From: Chamaecyparis obtusa
Taxonomy: Eukaryota; Streptophyta; Pinopsida; Cupressales; Cupressaceae
NCBI GenBank assembly: GCA_027943335.1
Contig: BSBK01009263.1
Coordinates: forward strand, 186,001-250,000
Reading direction: 5' to 3'
DNA: 64,000 nucleotides
Shown: in pieces, positions 37,210 to 50,400 of the stretch
How positions within the stretch are numbered: position 1 is the first letter of the stretch
Layout: each line of letters opens with the position of its first letter
Translations under genes and position numbers: made by a program
The notes under the pieces: model-generated
Told to the model about the DNA's origin: nothing
The model's database searches: none
What the model saw: the letters and a program-made list of their open reading frames with translations, nothing else

Positions 37210-37976
37210 CGCTCTCCCTTGTTTTGTTTCATTTGTTGTTTTGCAGAGTTTGAAGAATTAGAGAGTTTTAAAGGAGCCAATACTAGATTCAATTTTGGAG
37301 AAAGTTCTTTCCAAGTGATATTTATATTTTGTATTTTACTTTTCCATAGATTTAGTTACATTTAGAATATTTACATTTCAATTTGCATGTTTCATTTTAA
37401 TTTGTATGTTTGATTTCTTTTAAAATAAATTGATTTGCATTTAAAATATAACTTGATTTACATTTGCATGTTTGATTTGCATTCAAAATCAAACATGCAA
37501 ATTAAATCAATAACATGTTTGATTTGCATGCTTCATTTTGAATTGTGTGTTTCATTTTGATGTCCATGTTTCCTTTATATTTGCATTTTAAATAGTTTGC
37601 ATTTTACATTTAGATTTGCATTATAAATAGTTTGCATTTTTTATATAGTTATAGTTATAGTTATAGTTTTAGATTTAAATTTAATTTTAGTTTTAAAATT
37701 AGAATTAGAATTAAAATTAAATTTAGAGTTAGTTTTAGTTTTTGTTAGATTTAGATTTAGATTTTGATCATTATTCCATTTAATATTTAGTTTTAATATT
37801 GAGATTTAAATTTAAATATGGAGGACGATGCTGCCATCAATTTTTTTTTATGTATTTTTAATGTTTAATATTTTATTTGGAATTCAAATAGACAAAGAAA
37901 TTGCAAAAGACATATTGGAGAATATGAAGAGATGCTCTTAGATTATAAAAGAGTGTCTCCTCATTTCATTTCTTAT

Positions 37977-39787
37977 TAGTACTTGCCGGCAGGCTAAGTA
38001 CTATTGTATCCATTTTTAAGTTTTTCATCTTAACTAGTGATTAAATGAACAGTTCTACACCAATCAAAATAAATTCTATTTTATATTTCATTATAAGTTT
38101 TTCATTTGTAAAGTATACATGCAAATTGTTTAACTTTATAATATCTAGAAATTAATTTTTAATTATCTCATTGGACGAAATCATTTGAAGTCTTATTATA
38201 CGAGTGAACCAATTAAAATTTACCATGTTTGCTATTTATATTTAATAGTTTTTTATTTAAGTTGCAATTTATTTATTAATTTTAAAGTTATTTCATTTAC
38301 TTTAATCCTATCTAACATTTGTTTTGTTTATTTTAGTCATTAAATTATATTCTTAGCAGTTATTATATTAAATTTTGTTAAATTAAAATTAAAATGTTAA
38401 AAAAATTATGTTATAAATATAAACAAAAAATAATTAAAAATATTAATTCATTTATTTTAAATTATTAATATTATTTTTAAATGTAAATTATTATTATTTT
38501 TAAATGCAAAAATATATAATTTCTAAAAATAATGTTTTTAAACAAAACTTTTTAAAAATATTTATAATTTATAAAATAAAATTATGAATTCAAATATAAC
38601 TTCGCTAAAACAAAAATTCGATTAACAAAATTATGAATTCAAATATAACTTCACTAAAACAAAAATTCGATTAACTCAACCTAATTCTTAAAAAGATAAT
38701 GCCATTGAAGATTTATAGTCCATGACATTACTTTCATAACTGAACTATCTGACCAGTAAAACAAAGGTTTCATCCCCAAAAAAAATCTAAATAAATAAAA
38801 TGAAACAATATAATAATACAATCCGGAAGGCAAAGAAAATATACGACATTAACATAGAAATCTCATAATCGATACAAAATATAACTTACTGAAAAAAGGG
38901 ATCCATAATTTCAGGCTAATATCACGGCCATGAGAGAATCTCCCCATTTTCAAACGTTCAAATAAAATTTAAAATGTGTTTGCATAAATGTTTGTTTTTG
39001 AATTCATCAGCTAGAAACATTCATGCAATCAATTGTATACTGGAGAAATCTATTCCGTTTAAGAATAAATCTGTGTAATCAGCTGGTAGAAATTACTAGA
39101 ACACTCTTAACAAAAAATTGCAATTCCATGGTGTAAACTCACCTCACATTAGCTTGGGATTACTTAGTGCAATGACTTTATACTAGATAATTAAAAAAAG
39201 CCTGCTTTGGAGAAAATTATAAACTAACATGCTCAGGTCTATTTTGAGATTACCATTTTAAATATTATTTTTTCAGGATTAATTGTCAGCATAAAAGAAT
39301 TGTATGAATAAATATGCATTCTAATTATATAGAATGATGAATGAAATAATAAGTCTACATCTAATATATTTTTAGGGGTTATTATTTCTATATAAAGATC
39401 TCTTGTTAAATTTTTTGATGGAAAGATTTCAATATTGAGATATAGTATAATTCTTTCTTTTGAATGAATGAAAGAATTATTTGTGTGTTAAACTAATTTA
39501 TACTTTACTGTATCTTTCTTTTTTATGTTTCTATATTTCTTTTATGCTTTTTAAATCTTAAGAGATAATGTAGAAATAGATTCTCTTAACAAAATGTGCT
39601 TTATACTCTCCTTGGTCTCACCTAAATTATATGAATGTAATTTTTGCTAACTATTTTTTTCTTTTATTATTTGGTCTCAATACTTGTGATAAAGTAAAAT
39701 GACAAGATTACAAAAACTATAATTATAATTATAATTATAATTAATTACAAATTAAAGGCAAGTACTTGGCCACTACATGGCACTTGT
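37977..39787. mobile_element. Inserted dispersed repeat with short inverted ends
   Basis: The segment interrupts tandem unit b. Its left end reads agtacttgccgg, and ggcaagtact occurs near the right end, giving a 10-bp inverted match. The terminal block 'ccactacatggcacttgtt' recurs at 55696-55714, and sequence after the left end recurs near 54418, so a related copy lies at about 54410-55714. A ttatt-like direct repeat may flank it. There is no ORF. A non-autonomous DNA transposon is likely but unproven. Confidence 0.5.
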
Positions 39788-41464
39788 TTTATTTTGCAGA
39801 GTTTGAAGAATTAGAGAGTTTTAGAGGAGCCAAGACTAGATTAAATTTTCAAGCAAATTCTTTTCAAGTGAGATTTTCATTTTGTATTTTACTTTTCCAT
39901 AGATTTAGTTGAATTTAAAATATTTAGATTTCAATTTGCAAGTTCCATTTTGATTTGTGTGTTTGATATCATTTAAAATAAATTGATTTGCATTCAAAAT
40001 CAAACATGTAAATCAAAAATGCAAATTAAATCAATAGCATATTTGATTTGTATGTTTCATTTTGAATTGCATGTTTCATTTTGATATGTATGTTTTATTT
40101 AGATTTGCATTTTAAATATTTTGCATTTTACATTTACATTTGCATTATAAATAGTTTGCATTTTATCTATCCATATTTGCATTTTAAATAGTTTACATTT
40201 TAGATTTAGATTTAAATTTAAATATGGACGAAAATGTCTCAATATTGCTTTAGATTTAGATTATTTGCATTATTCATTTGTAATGGTTTAAAATGGTCAA
40301 AAATATTTCTTCTTCCTTATTTAAAATTGGAAAATATCAAGTATACATTAGTTTAATTAGATTAAGTATACATTCATTTAATTTATTTTGTTTCTTAAAT
40401 GTTACATTTTTAAAAAATATTTTCTTTTACATTTATATTTTAATAATTTGAATTTTTAACATCATTATCATAAATAATTTTTATCATTATTGTGGATGAC
40501 AATGCCACCATATTAATGAAATTAGTATTCTATTATTCTTAATTGTTTTTTGAATTAGATTAAGCATACATTAGATTTCTTAATTGTTTAAATATTTAAA
40601 TTATTGCTAACATTTAACATTAATAATATATTTTATTTTTATGTTTTAAAATTAAAAATATATTCATAATATTTATATTTATGTAGTAATGTTTGAAAAG
40701 TGGAAGGCAATGCCATATTTCAAACATTACTATGTGAATGTTTTATTTAAGGATTTTGCATTTTAGATTTAGATTTTCTTTTTAGATTAAAATTTTTTTA
40801 TATTTGATCTTTATTTCATTGAATATTTAGATTTAAATTTAAATATAGAAGGAAATAATGCCACATTGCTTTAGATTTAGATTATTTAGATTATTCATTT
40901 GCAATGGTTTAAAATGGTGAACAATATCTCTTCTTCTTTAGTTAAAATTGGAAAATATTAAGTATACATTAGATTAATTAGTTTAAGTATACATTAGTTT
41001 AATTTATTTTGTTTCTTAAATGTTACATTTAAAGAAAAATTATTTTACATTTATATTTTAATAATTTATATTTCTTACATCATTATCATAAATATTTTTT
41101 ATCAATATTGTGGATGGGAATGCCACCATATTAATAAAATTTGTATTCTATTAATCTTAATAATTTTGTTAAAAATTACATTAAGCATACATTAGATTTC
41201 TTAATTATTTAAATATTTGAATTATTGCTAACATTTAACATTAAGAATAATATAAATTATATCATATTTCCAAACCCAACTTTTGTTTATTTAAATATAA
41301 AAAAATACACAAAATAATATATATTATTCCACTATAAGTAACATGTAAAGTTCGAAATGGAATGCAAAATGGTTATTTTGATTAGGTCTATATACTGATG
41401 TTTGTTAAAAACTTTGTAGGATATCATTCCACCTATGGATGCCTCTGACAAATAGTCAAACATC

Positions 41465-41800
41465 ATGATTACAAGCCCCTATGCTTCGGTGACCTCGAAT
41501 GATGTCTTTGATAATGAATTTGACAAGTGTACACAAATCATTGTAGACTCATGTGTAACTATAATCAAAGTTGTAGAGAATGCAACATTATTAGTTCTCT
41601 ATGTTGACGAACTGGATATAATGCAGATGGTAGATGTTGTGAAAATTTTGCGCGAGACATCTACAAAAGTGGATGCATTTCTATCAACGATGAAAGAAGT
41701 CTTTTGTGATCATTGTACAAATAAGGGTCGCAATACCAACTTTATCGTTGAAGAATATGTGATGTACTCGCATCATTATGGAGAAATTTTATTGATTTAG
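41465..41800 (+). pseudogene. Unidentified 111-codon ORF, duplicated in part at 43690-43853
   Basis: An uninterrupted ATG-to-TAG frame of ordinary amino-acid composition with no recognised domain. The second half, from 'RETSTKVDAFLSTMKEVF' on, recurs about 2.06 kb downstream, where it is slightly shortened and frameshifted. The duplication includes 300 bp of flank on the 3' side, so the ORF travels with the surrounding repeat. It may be the last exon of a lost gene or chance coding in a satellite. Confidence 0.35.
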
Positions 41801-44205
41801 ATCATTCTTATCTTGCCTTTTAGCCATCTTAATTATCTGAATAGTTGCATTGGGACTTCTATTTCCCTTTTCATCTATGTAAGTTTCATGAATAACATAA
41901 TAAATAAATAATTTTGGCTATTGCCATCATGATTACCCCTATACTTGCAACATTTTGCAACATGTTTTGTTGAACTCTATTTTTCTAATATTTATTCCTT
42001 CAATGGATGTGTCGAATAAATTTGAGGAATTGATTATAGAGAACATCTTATTCATTCCTACTTCTAACCTAACCCTAATCAACATTAAACAACTATACCA
42101 AAATGTTTAACTATATAAAATAAACTATTAAAAGTAAATCTTAAATGAAAAGTAAAATAAAACTATATCTTAACCCATAGCACGATGTTAAATTAACAAC
42201 AATGATTATCGTAAACTTAACCCTAGCTCTAATATATAATCATTATCATTATAGTTATAGTAATATGCTAATCATTCAAGTTAGTTGTTACCATGTCCCT
42301 ACCATTGACCATTCCTTAAATAGTAACGTTATATGTGATAGTAATGCTAATTGTCATGTTAAACTATAAACAACATCAAAAAATGTATTCCAAACTATGA
42401 TACTTTAATCCTAACTCTAAAACCTATATCCCATCGCTAATGACGTCCATAATCTTAGTCTCGCATAAACACTAATACTAACTATATACCTAACACTACA
42501 TATGATTTAACCCTAACTATAAATCATACATCCTAACACTGCACACAACCTTAAATTGATCCTAACCCTAACCCTAACCCTACATGTACAATAGCCTAAA
42601 TGTAATAGTAACTATTAGTAATCTTAAATAAAAACTAAAATAAAACTATATCTTAACCCATAGTATGACGTTAAATTAACAACAATAATTATCATAACCT
42701 TAACCCTAACTCTAATATATTATCATTATCATTATAGTTACAGTAATATACTAACCATTCAAGTTAGTTGTTACCATGTCCCTACCATTGACCATTCCTT
42801 AAATGATAACGTTATATGTGATACTAATGATAATTATCATGTTAAATTGTAAACAACATCAAAAAATGTATTCCAAATTATGATACTTTAATCCTAACTG
42901 TAAAACCTATATCCCATCACTAACTACGTCCATAATATTACTCTTGCACAAATCCTTATACTAACCATATACCTAACACTACATATGATTTAACCCTAAC
43001 TATAAAACGTACATCCTAACATTGCACACATCCTTAAATTGATCCTAACCCTAACCCTACATGTAAAATAGCCTAAATGTAATGGTAACTATTAGTAATC
43101 ATAAATGAAAACTAAAATAAAACTATATCTTAACCTATAGCACAATGTTAAATTAACAATAATGATTATCATAAACTTAACCCTAACTCTAGTATATTAT
43201 CATTATCATTATAGTTACATTAATATGCTAACCATTCAGGTTAGTTGTTATCATCTCCCTACCATTGAAAATACGTTAAATGGTAATGTTAAATGTGATA
43301 CTAATGATAATTATCACATTAAACTATAAACAACATTATCACTTTAAAATGTAAAAAATATACAAAAATGTATTACCAAGTATGAAACTTTAATCCTAAC
43401 TATAAAACCTAGATCCCATCGCTAACTACGTCTATAATCTTACTCTCACACAAAACCTAATACTAAACCTATACCTAACACTACATATGATTTAACCTTG
43501 ACTATAAACTGTACATCATAACACTGCAGAGAACCTTAAACTAACCCCATCCCTAACCCTACATGTACAATAGATAAAATATAATATAGTAACTATTAAT
43601 AATCATGACCATATTACTAACTCTAATTATATTCCTAACCCCTTACCCTAATCTTTATGTATAATATTACATTAAATATGATCTACACCCTTGTGAAAGT
43701 TCTACGCGAGACATCTGCAAAGTGGATGCATTTCCATCAATGATGAAAGAAGTCTACCGTGATCATTGTACAAATAAGGATCACAATACCAACTTTATTG
43801 TTGAAGAATATGTGATGTGCTTGCATCACTATGGAGAAATGTTATTGATTTAGATCATTCTTATCTTAGCTTTCAACCTTCTTAATTATTTGAATTGTAT
43901 TGGGAGTTGTATTTCCCTTTTCATCTATGAAAGTTCCATGAATAAGATAATAAATAATTAGTTTTGGCTATTCCCATCATGATTACCCCTATACTCACAA
44001 CATATTTGTTGAACTCTGTATTTCTAATATTTATTCCTTCAATGGATGTGCTGAATAAATGTGAGGAATTAATTATAGAGGACATCTTATTTATTCCTAC
44101 TTCTAACCTAACCCTAATAAATGTTAAACAACTATACCAATACCTTTAACTATATAAAATAAACTATTAAAACTAAGTCTTAAACATGAAAACTAAAATA
44201 AAACT
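41636..44205. repeat. 2.06-kb higher-order repeat carrying telomere-like subunits
   Basis: 41636-42170 matches 43694-44215 closely in order and content: the ORF end, 'ggctattgccatcatgatt', 'ccttcaatggatgtg', then telomere-like text. Between them lie about 480-bp subunits starting 'aacccatagcacgatg' at about 42173, 42656 and 43134, and a further truncated start near 44214. So a 480-bp tandem repeat is embedded in a longer period of about 2.06 kb. Confidence 0.7.
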
Positions 44206-45360
44206 ATATCTTAATCCATAGCACGACATTAAATGTGATAATAATGATAATTATCATGTTTAACTATAAACAAAATCCAAAAATATATTACCAAGTATGA
44301 TACTTGAATCCTAACTCTAAAACCTAGATCCCATTGCTAAATACGTCTATAATCTTACTCTCACACAAACCGTAATACTAATACTATACCTAACACTACA
44401 TATGATTTAGCCCTGACTATAAGCCATACATCATAACACTACACATAACCTTAAACTGACCCTATCCCTAACCCTAAATATACAATAGCTAAAATGTAAT
44501 AGTAACTATTACTAATCTTGACCATATAACTAGAACTATAATGCTAACCCTTACCCCTTACCCTAATCTTTACATATAATGTTACACTAAATATGATAAA
44601 CCACGTAACTATAAACAAAACATCCTAATTCAAACATCCACCTTACTATGACAAAATAAGCTTGATGCTACTCGTAACTATAATTATAACTGATCACACA
44701 AAACTACTCTTAAAGTGAAATTTTAACTCTAATCGTAACCATAACCCTATTGTTTTACCATAGGTGAAATGCTAACCATAATGATTATACTTACCCTTAA
44801 TAGGTTAAACCATAGCCCTAATCGTAACCATAACTCATCACTAACCCTACAAGAAACACTACATATGAATCCCAAATCATATTACTAATTTGACCGCTAA
44901 CCCTATTTGTCATACTAACCTTAACCAATCTTTTAACCCTAATACTAATCCAAACTCAACACTCGGCATCCCATCATTAACCCATGATTAACCCTTACCC
45001 TATTAGTAACCCTAACCCTAACCCCTTACCATAATCTTAAACCTTAATGTTACACTTATATGATACTAATCCTAACTGTAAACCTAACATCATATCCCTA
45101 ACAACATCATTAATCTCACCCTATCCATAACCCTAATCCTAACTTTAACTCTTACCCGAATCCTAACTCATAAGCTAAAATGTCCTGCTAACCTTAACTC
45201 TCACCCTAACCCTAATTGTAACTCTTACTTGAACCCTAACTCATAATGTAAAATATCCTAATAACCCTAACTCTCACCCTATCCCTAATCCTAACCCTAA
45301 CTGCAACTCTTACCTAAACCCAAACTCATAACTTAAAATGTCCTACTAACCCTAACTCTT
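42440..45360. repeat. Degenerate telomere-like CCCTAA satellite
   Basis: ccctaa/cctaac words are abundant throughout, with short perfect hexamer runs near 42560 and 45010. The perfect runs have a 6-bp period (ccctaa) rather than the 7-bp ccctaaa of most plants. At 45150-45360 a shorter tandem unit of about 72-84 bp starts 'actcttacc' three or four times. The array is far too degenerate to be an active telomere; an interstitial telomere-derived or subtelomere-derived satellite fits. Confidence 0.7.
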
Positions 45361-45546
45361 ACCTGATTTCAAATTATTTTAATAATTTATAATTTATAAC
45401 TATATATATACTATTTTTTATTTTTTTTATAACATTAAACCTAATTGTTGTCCTAACAATTTGATTTGATTTGATTTTTCTACCATTTACATAAACATTA
45501 GAAATCATAAAATGTCTACTATGTCACGTTGTGACTGCTACTATCT
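45361..45546. other. AT-rich spacer
   Basis: Short sequence between the telomere-like satellite and the TA microsatellite, with a small 'tttgatttgatttgattt' run near 45462. No other feature. Confidence 0.5.
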
Positions 45547-45842
<296 letters not shown>

Positions 45843-45849
45843 CTAGTTA

Positions 45850-45865
45850 CTAAAATGATATGCTC
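45850..45865. mobile_element. Left end of a palindromic MITE split by the copia insertion
   Basis: ctaaaatgatatgctc is the exact complement of the right end near 53720-53735. With the copia element removed, an element of about 188 bp results, with arms of about 82 bp and TA on both sides. The remaining part is at 53564-53735. Confidence 0.75.
45860..45865. repeat. Target-site duplication of copia element, left copy (atgctc)
   Basis: atgctc precedes the 5' LTR and occurs again at 53558-53563. Five bases is the usual copia duplication; the sixth may be a chance match. It overlaps the MITE arm. Confidence 0.85.
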
Positions 45866-47349
45866 TAATGAACTACAACTGATTTAGAACCTAATTGAAG
45901 AATCTATGATTTGAGATCACTGAGTTGCTTGATAAGATATGTAATATGATTAAATCAGTAATATGTTGTCATTGATGTCAGCTTTTTTGATAGCACTTAT
46001 CTTGTAAGTTACTATACCAAAACATCTATAGAAAAGGAGTGAAAGAGATGAAGACCAAAAATATCTACATGAGGAAGATGTATATGACAGATGATGATAA
46101 GGAATACATTGGATAACTTATAGATGAGTCTATGACCTTATGTTATTGACTTGATTATGTTTCATTCATCTATGATGAAGGATAGAGCCAAAATGCACAA
46201 GGCAGTGTAGTTGGTTGATGAAATATTTCAGTATACACCAACAAAGTGTAGTGTGTACCGAGCATAGTATAAACTGAGCTTGTGTTCACCTACACATTTC
46301 TTTGTTAACTGAGCAAGAAAAAGGAACTAAATGATTAGTTTAGCCGATAAGGATTGATGTGCTAGAAAGTGTAAGAGTTCGAGGTTGGAGATAAAGTTTG
46401 TTACAAAGGTCGATGGCTAACATAATTTGAGGAAGATCTAAAGGATGAAATCAAAATGTGTTATTGACACATCAGCCAAAGAAGGTTAAAGCGGCAAAAT
46501 CAAAGAAGGTGATTAGGTGACAAAATCTAATGGAGGAGAAGAAAATAGTTTAGTTGTCTATTTAAGAGACTAGATTTTCACAATGAAACGTATGTCGGAA
46601 GAAGGAGACTGCAAAGTTATCACATGAACAAGTTTTCATGTATGCCTGATCAAACTGGTTAAGGAGAACTAGACTGTAGAGTTTACCGAGCATTAGGAAG
46701 CTATAACTGAGCAACAGTAAGTTAATGGAAATTGATTGAAATAGAATAGATACATTGATCAAAGTATTTGAATGAGCTTAACATAGATCTAATAATCTGC
46801 AATTGAATTTGTGTTATGATCAGATCAACTATTGTTACATTTTAACCATTGTAAACAAAGAAATCTCTTAACAAAGTGGACTAGGAAAGTCTTTTATGTA
46901 TCATTCATAGAATGAACATTGTTATCCTGTCAACCCCATAGTGAATGCTAGTTGGATGATAACGGTTGGTCTAAAATCCTCTAACAAGGTCACACCTAAC
47001 AGTGTGTTTGTAACCTTTACTAAGGTTGGGTCTTCACCGACCTCACTTCAGAAGAGTGAATAATTTTTGGGTTGTCGGTCCTAGGTGGTTTTTCCCCTCA
47101 TAGGGTTTCCATGTTAAATCTTTTGTGTTATGTGTTCATTGTGGTGATTTTTTGTTATCATACTTTACATATTGCATATTAGATTTGGTCGGTAATCATT
47201 ATATTTTAATGACTTGTAATCGGTAAAAGCACATACAGTATAATATTTTGTGTTACTGAGCTGTAGAAGTTTAAGATAATTGTTTTGATTATACATTTTG
47301 AATTGGGACTGTGGATAACTAATTCACCCCCCTCTTAGTTATTATAACA
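45866..47349 (+). repeat. 5' LTR of copia element
   Basis: 1,484 bp. It starts TAATGAAC where the 3' LTR has TGATGAAC, so the canonical TG has become TA. It ends ATAACA, before which lies gattcacccccctc-type sequence common to the LTRs of elements C and D. It retains a 66-68-bp segment at about 46616-46683 that is missing from the 3' LTR. Confidence 0.93.
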
Positions 47350-47351
47350 AT

Positions 47352-47363
47352 TGGTATCAGAGT
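47352..47363 (+). promoter_or_regulatory. Primer-binding site of copia element
   Basis: TGGTATCAGAGT lies two bases after the LTR. It matches the initiator-Met primer site except for a final C-to-T change. Confidence 0.9.
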
Positions 47364-47413
47364 TGTGGTTGCTTAGAATAGAGTTTTAAGGACTTAAACA
47401 TAAAGGTCCCAAA

Positions 47414-50400
47414 ATGTTTAAGAGGGAAGTTCCCAAGCTTAACAAGGAGAACTTCACAATATGGAAAATTTGAATGAAGTTGCATATATTTGGAATTGGG
47501 AATTCTGCACTAGATCTAATGGAGAATGGATACCTTGCACCACCCGCTGGTCCCCTAACCCTTTATCAACTAAGAGATAGGCATGAACATAATTTTACCA
47601 TGATGGAGATTGTTGCTACCTATTCAGATGCCAAATTTGAAGACATCAAGGACTATGATATTTCTAAGAAGATGTGGGATAAACTTGCACACATATACAG
47701 TGGGGATGTGAATGTCAGGAGAGCAAGAGCCGAAAGCTTAAGAGAAAGATTCAATGACATGAAGATGAAAGAAGGTGAAAACATTATGCAATACACAAAT
47801 AGAATAGAAGAGGTAGTTCATGCTATTAGAGCATCAGATGGAGTTATTGATGAAGACATTGTGGTTAGTAAAATTCTAAGGACTTTATTACCTATCTATG
47901 CCATCAGAATATCTGCAATTCATGAAAATAGGTCAGCACCTAATAGTACACTCACTCTTGATAATCTGATTGAAAAGATTACAACATTTGAACTAAATAA
48001 TTATGATAATAGTGTTGTACTGAATGTTGAATCTTCTTTCATGACTTCTCTGAAGATTGGTAAGTCTAGTAGCAGGAATAATAAGAATGATAGTGATAGC
48101 AATACTGATGATGAGCTTGATGAACTTGAAGCTCTTATGGCCAGAAGGTTACCTAAAGGTAAAGGAAGGTATAGAGGTAAGTTACCTTTAGCATGCTTTA
48201 ACTGTAAAGAGGTTGGCCACATTGTTGCTAGATGTCCACATAAGAAAGATGATGAAAGAACCAAAGACCAATCTAAACGAAGCTATGGGAGAAGAAACAA
48301 CAGGAGCTACAGACACAACAACAGAGACAACCAAGACAATAATGATAGAGGTAAAAAGGTATGCTACATAGAAGAAGAAAATGAATCTGAATCTGACTCT
48401 AATGATGATGTAGAAGTTCTATTTGTTTCTATGAAAGATGATTTTGAGGAAGAAGAAAAACATGTAGAAATAGCACCGATTTCAAAAGTTAATAAAAACA
48501 ATACATGGATCATAGACAGTGGTTGTACACATCACATGACTAGTGATGATGATAAATTTGATCATCTTGAGCAATACAGTGGAGGATCTGTTAAAATGGG
48601 TAATTACACACCCTATATGGTAAGAGGTAAAGGATCCCTGATGATAAATGATAGAATAAAATGTGAAAATTCTTATTAGGTAGAAGGACTGAACTATAAT
48701 TTGCTAAGTGTGGCACAACTAAACAATTCAGGTCACCGAGTTGCTTTTGAGAGCAAGAAAGTGAAAATATTTGATGATGGAGGAAGACTAGTTGGAACTG
48801 GAGCACAATCAAGAGGTAATCTATTTTATCTTGATACTGATGAGTCTTCTTTCTTAATGATGAAAAATGAAGATGCTTGGTTGTGGCATAAAAGATTATG
48901 CCATGTGAATTTTGATAACATGATTAAGATCAATAAAAAGAAAAGAGTTAGAGATCTACCTATCTTGTCAAAGCCCGATCATGTTATGTGCCATGAATGT
49001 CTGAAAGGTAAAATAACTAAATCTAGTTTCAAAAGAAAAGATTATTCAACAAAGAAGATACTTGAGTTGGTTCATACCGACCTATGTGGTCCTATGAGAA
49101 CTTAGAGTTATTATGGACACATATACTTTATTCTTTTTGTTGATGATTATACTAGGTTGATGACTGTCATGTTTCTAAAAGAAAATTCTGAGGCATTCAA
49201 GATGTTCAAGTGGTAGAAAGCTAAAGTAGAAAAAGAAACTAGTAAAAAATTGAAATGCTTAAGATCTGATAGAGGAGGTGAATTTATCTCTAATGAATTT
49301 ACTAATTTTTGTAATGAGCATGGTATTAAAAGATAGGTCTCTGCACCGAGGACACCTCAGTAGAATGGCATTGGTAAAAGGAGGAATAGGTCAATCGTTG
49401 ACTGTGCTAGGACATTAATGATAGAAAAGAATGTTGCCCAAACATACTAGAGAGAAGTTGTCAGCATAGCTGTTTATGTTCTGAACTGAGTACAACTGAA
49501 GGACACCAACAAGACACCCTATGAGTTATGGTTTGGACACAAACCCATAGTAAGTTATTTCATGATTTTTGGAAGCAAATGTTTTATTTTGAAAGATGAA
49601 AGAAATGGAAAGTTTGACTCAAAAGGTGATGAAGGGATATTTTTAGGATATTCCACTAAAAGTAAAGCATACAAGTGTTTGAACAAAGTTACCAATAAAG
49701 TGATTGAAAGTACTAATGTTCGAGTTGATGAGTTTGATGACAAGAATGTAGAGGAAAGAAAAAAGGAACTGAAAGACTATCATAGATTCACTTACATTGA
49801 ACAACCTGAGTATCTACCAAAGTCGTAGACTATGACAACTGGTCAGAAAGAAAATAATACCGAGGAACATGAAAGAGAAACCGACAAGCAAGATGAACCT
49901 ACTGAGCAAGAAAATGAACCTGCATAGGATGAACAAGAAAGAAGAGATTGTGTACTGGAAATATTTGTCAGAAGACACCATCCTAAGACACAAATCATAG
50001 GAGATAGATAAGCTGGCATGATGACAAGGAGTAAGACAAGACAAGGTATGTGTCTAGTTTGTGAATATGAACCGAAGAATCTAAAACTTGCATTAGAAAA
50101 TGATGAATGGGTTAATGTAATGCAAGAGGAAATAGAACAGATAGAGAAGAACAAAACTTGGACCTTAGTACCCAGACCTAAGGACAATAATGTTATCGAT
50201 ACTAAGTGGATATTCAAGAACAAGCTGAATGAAAATGAAGAGGTAACAAGAAATAAAGCTAGATTAGTATGCAAGAGATATGCACAGGAGGAAGGAATTG
50301 ATTATGGTGAAACATTTTCCCCTATTGCTAGATTAGAAGGAGTTAGAATGTTACTTGCATATGCTGCACACAAGAAATTCAAATTTTATCAAATGGATGT

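Larger units (their letters stand above)
35393..37221 (-). mobile_element. GC-richer 1.8-kb retroposed insert, minus orientation
   Basis: The insert has a base composition clearly richer in G+C than its surroundings and lies between 16-bp direct repeats. In minus orientation it starts gggagagcgATG at 37221 and ends in a short A run (tcaaaaa) at 35393, the form expected of a retroposed RNA with a minimal tail. It carries broken minus-strand frames, described separately. It could be a LINE, a non-autonomous retroposon, or a processed pseudogene. No RT or endonuclease domain is visible. Confidence 0.7.
34860..41270. repeat. AT-rich tandem repeat block with nested insertions
   Basis: Units share the succession 'tttagttttagattt' tract, 'aaatttaaatatggagg', 'aaagagtgtctcctcatttc', 'gcagagtttgaagaattagag' and 'atttgcattttaaat'. 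Unit a is 35050-35392 plus 37238-37640. Unit b is 37641-37976 plus 39788-40200. Each is about 750 bp once insertions are removed. A partial unit lies at 34860-34980. A shorter related pair occurs at 40208-40760 and 40824-41270. No protein is encoded by the units. Confidence 0.75.

Noticed and set aside
42440..45360. A true telomere or chromosome end
   Set aside because: Repeats are degenerate, interrupted and followed by 18 kb of other sequence; this is at most interstitial telomere-like DNA.
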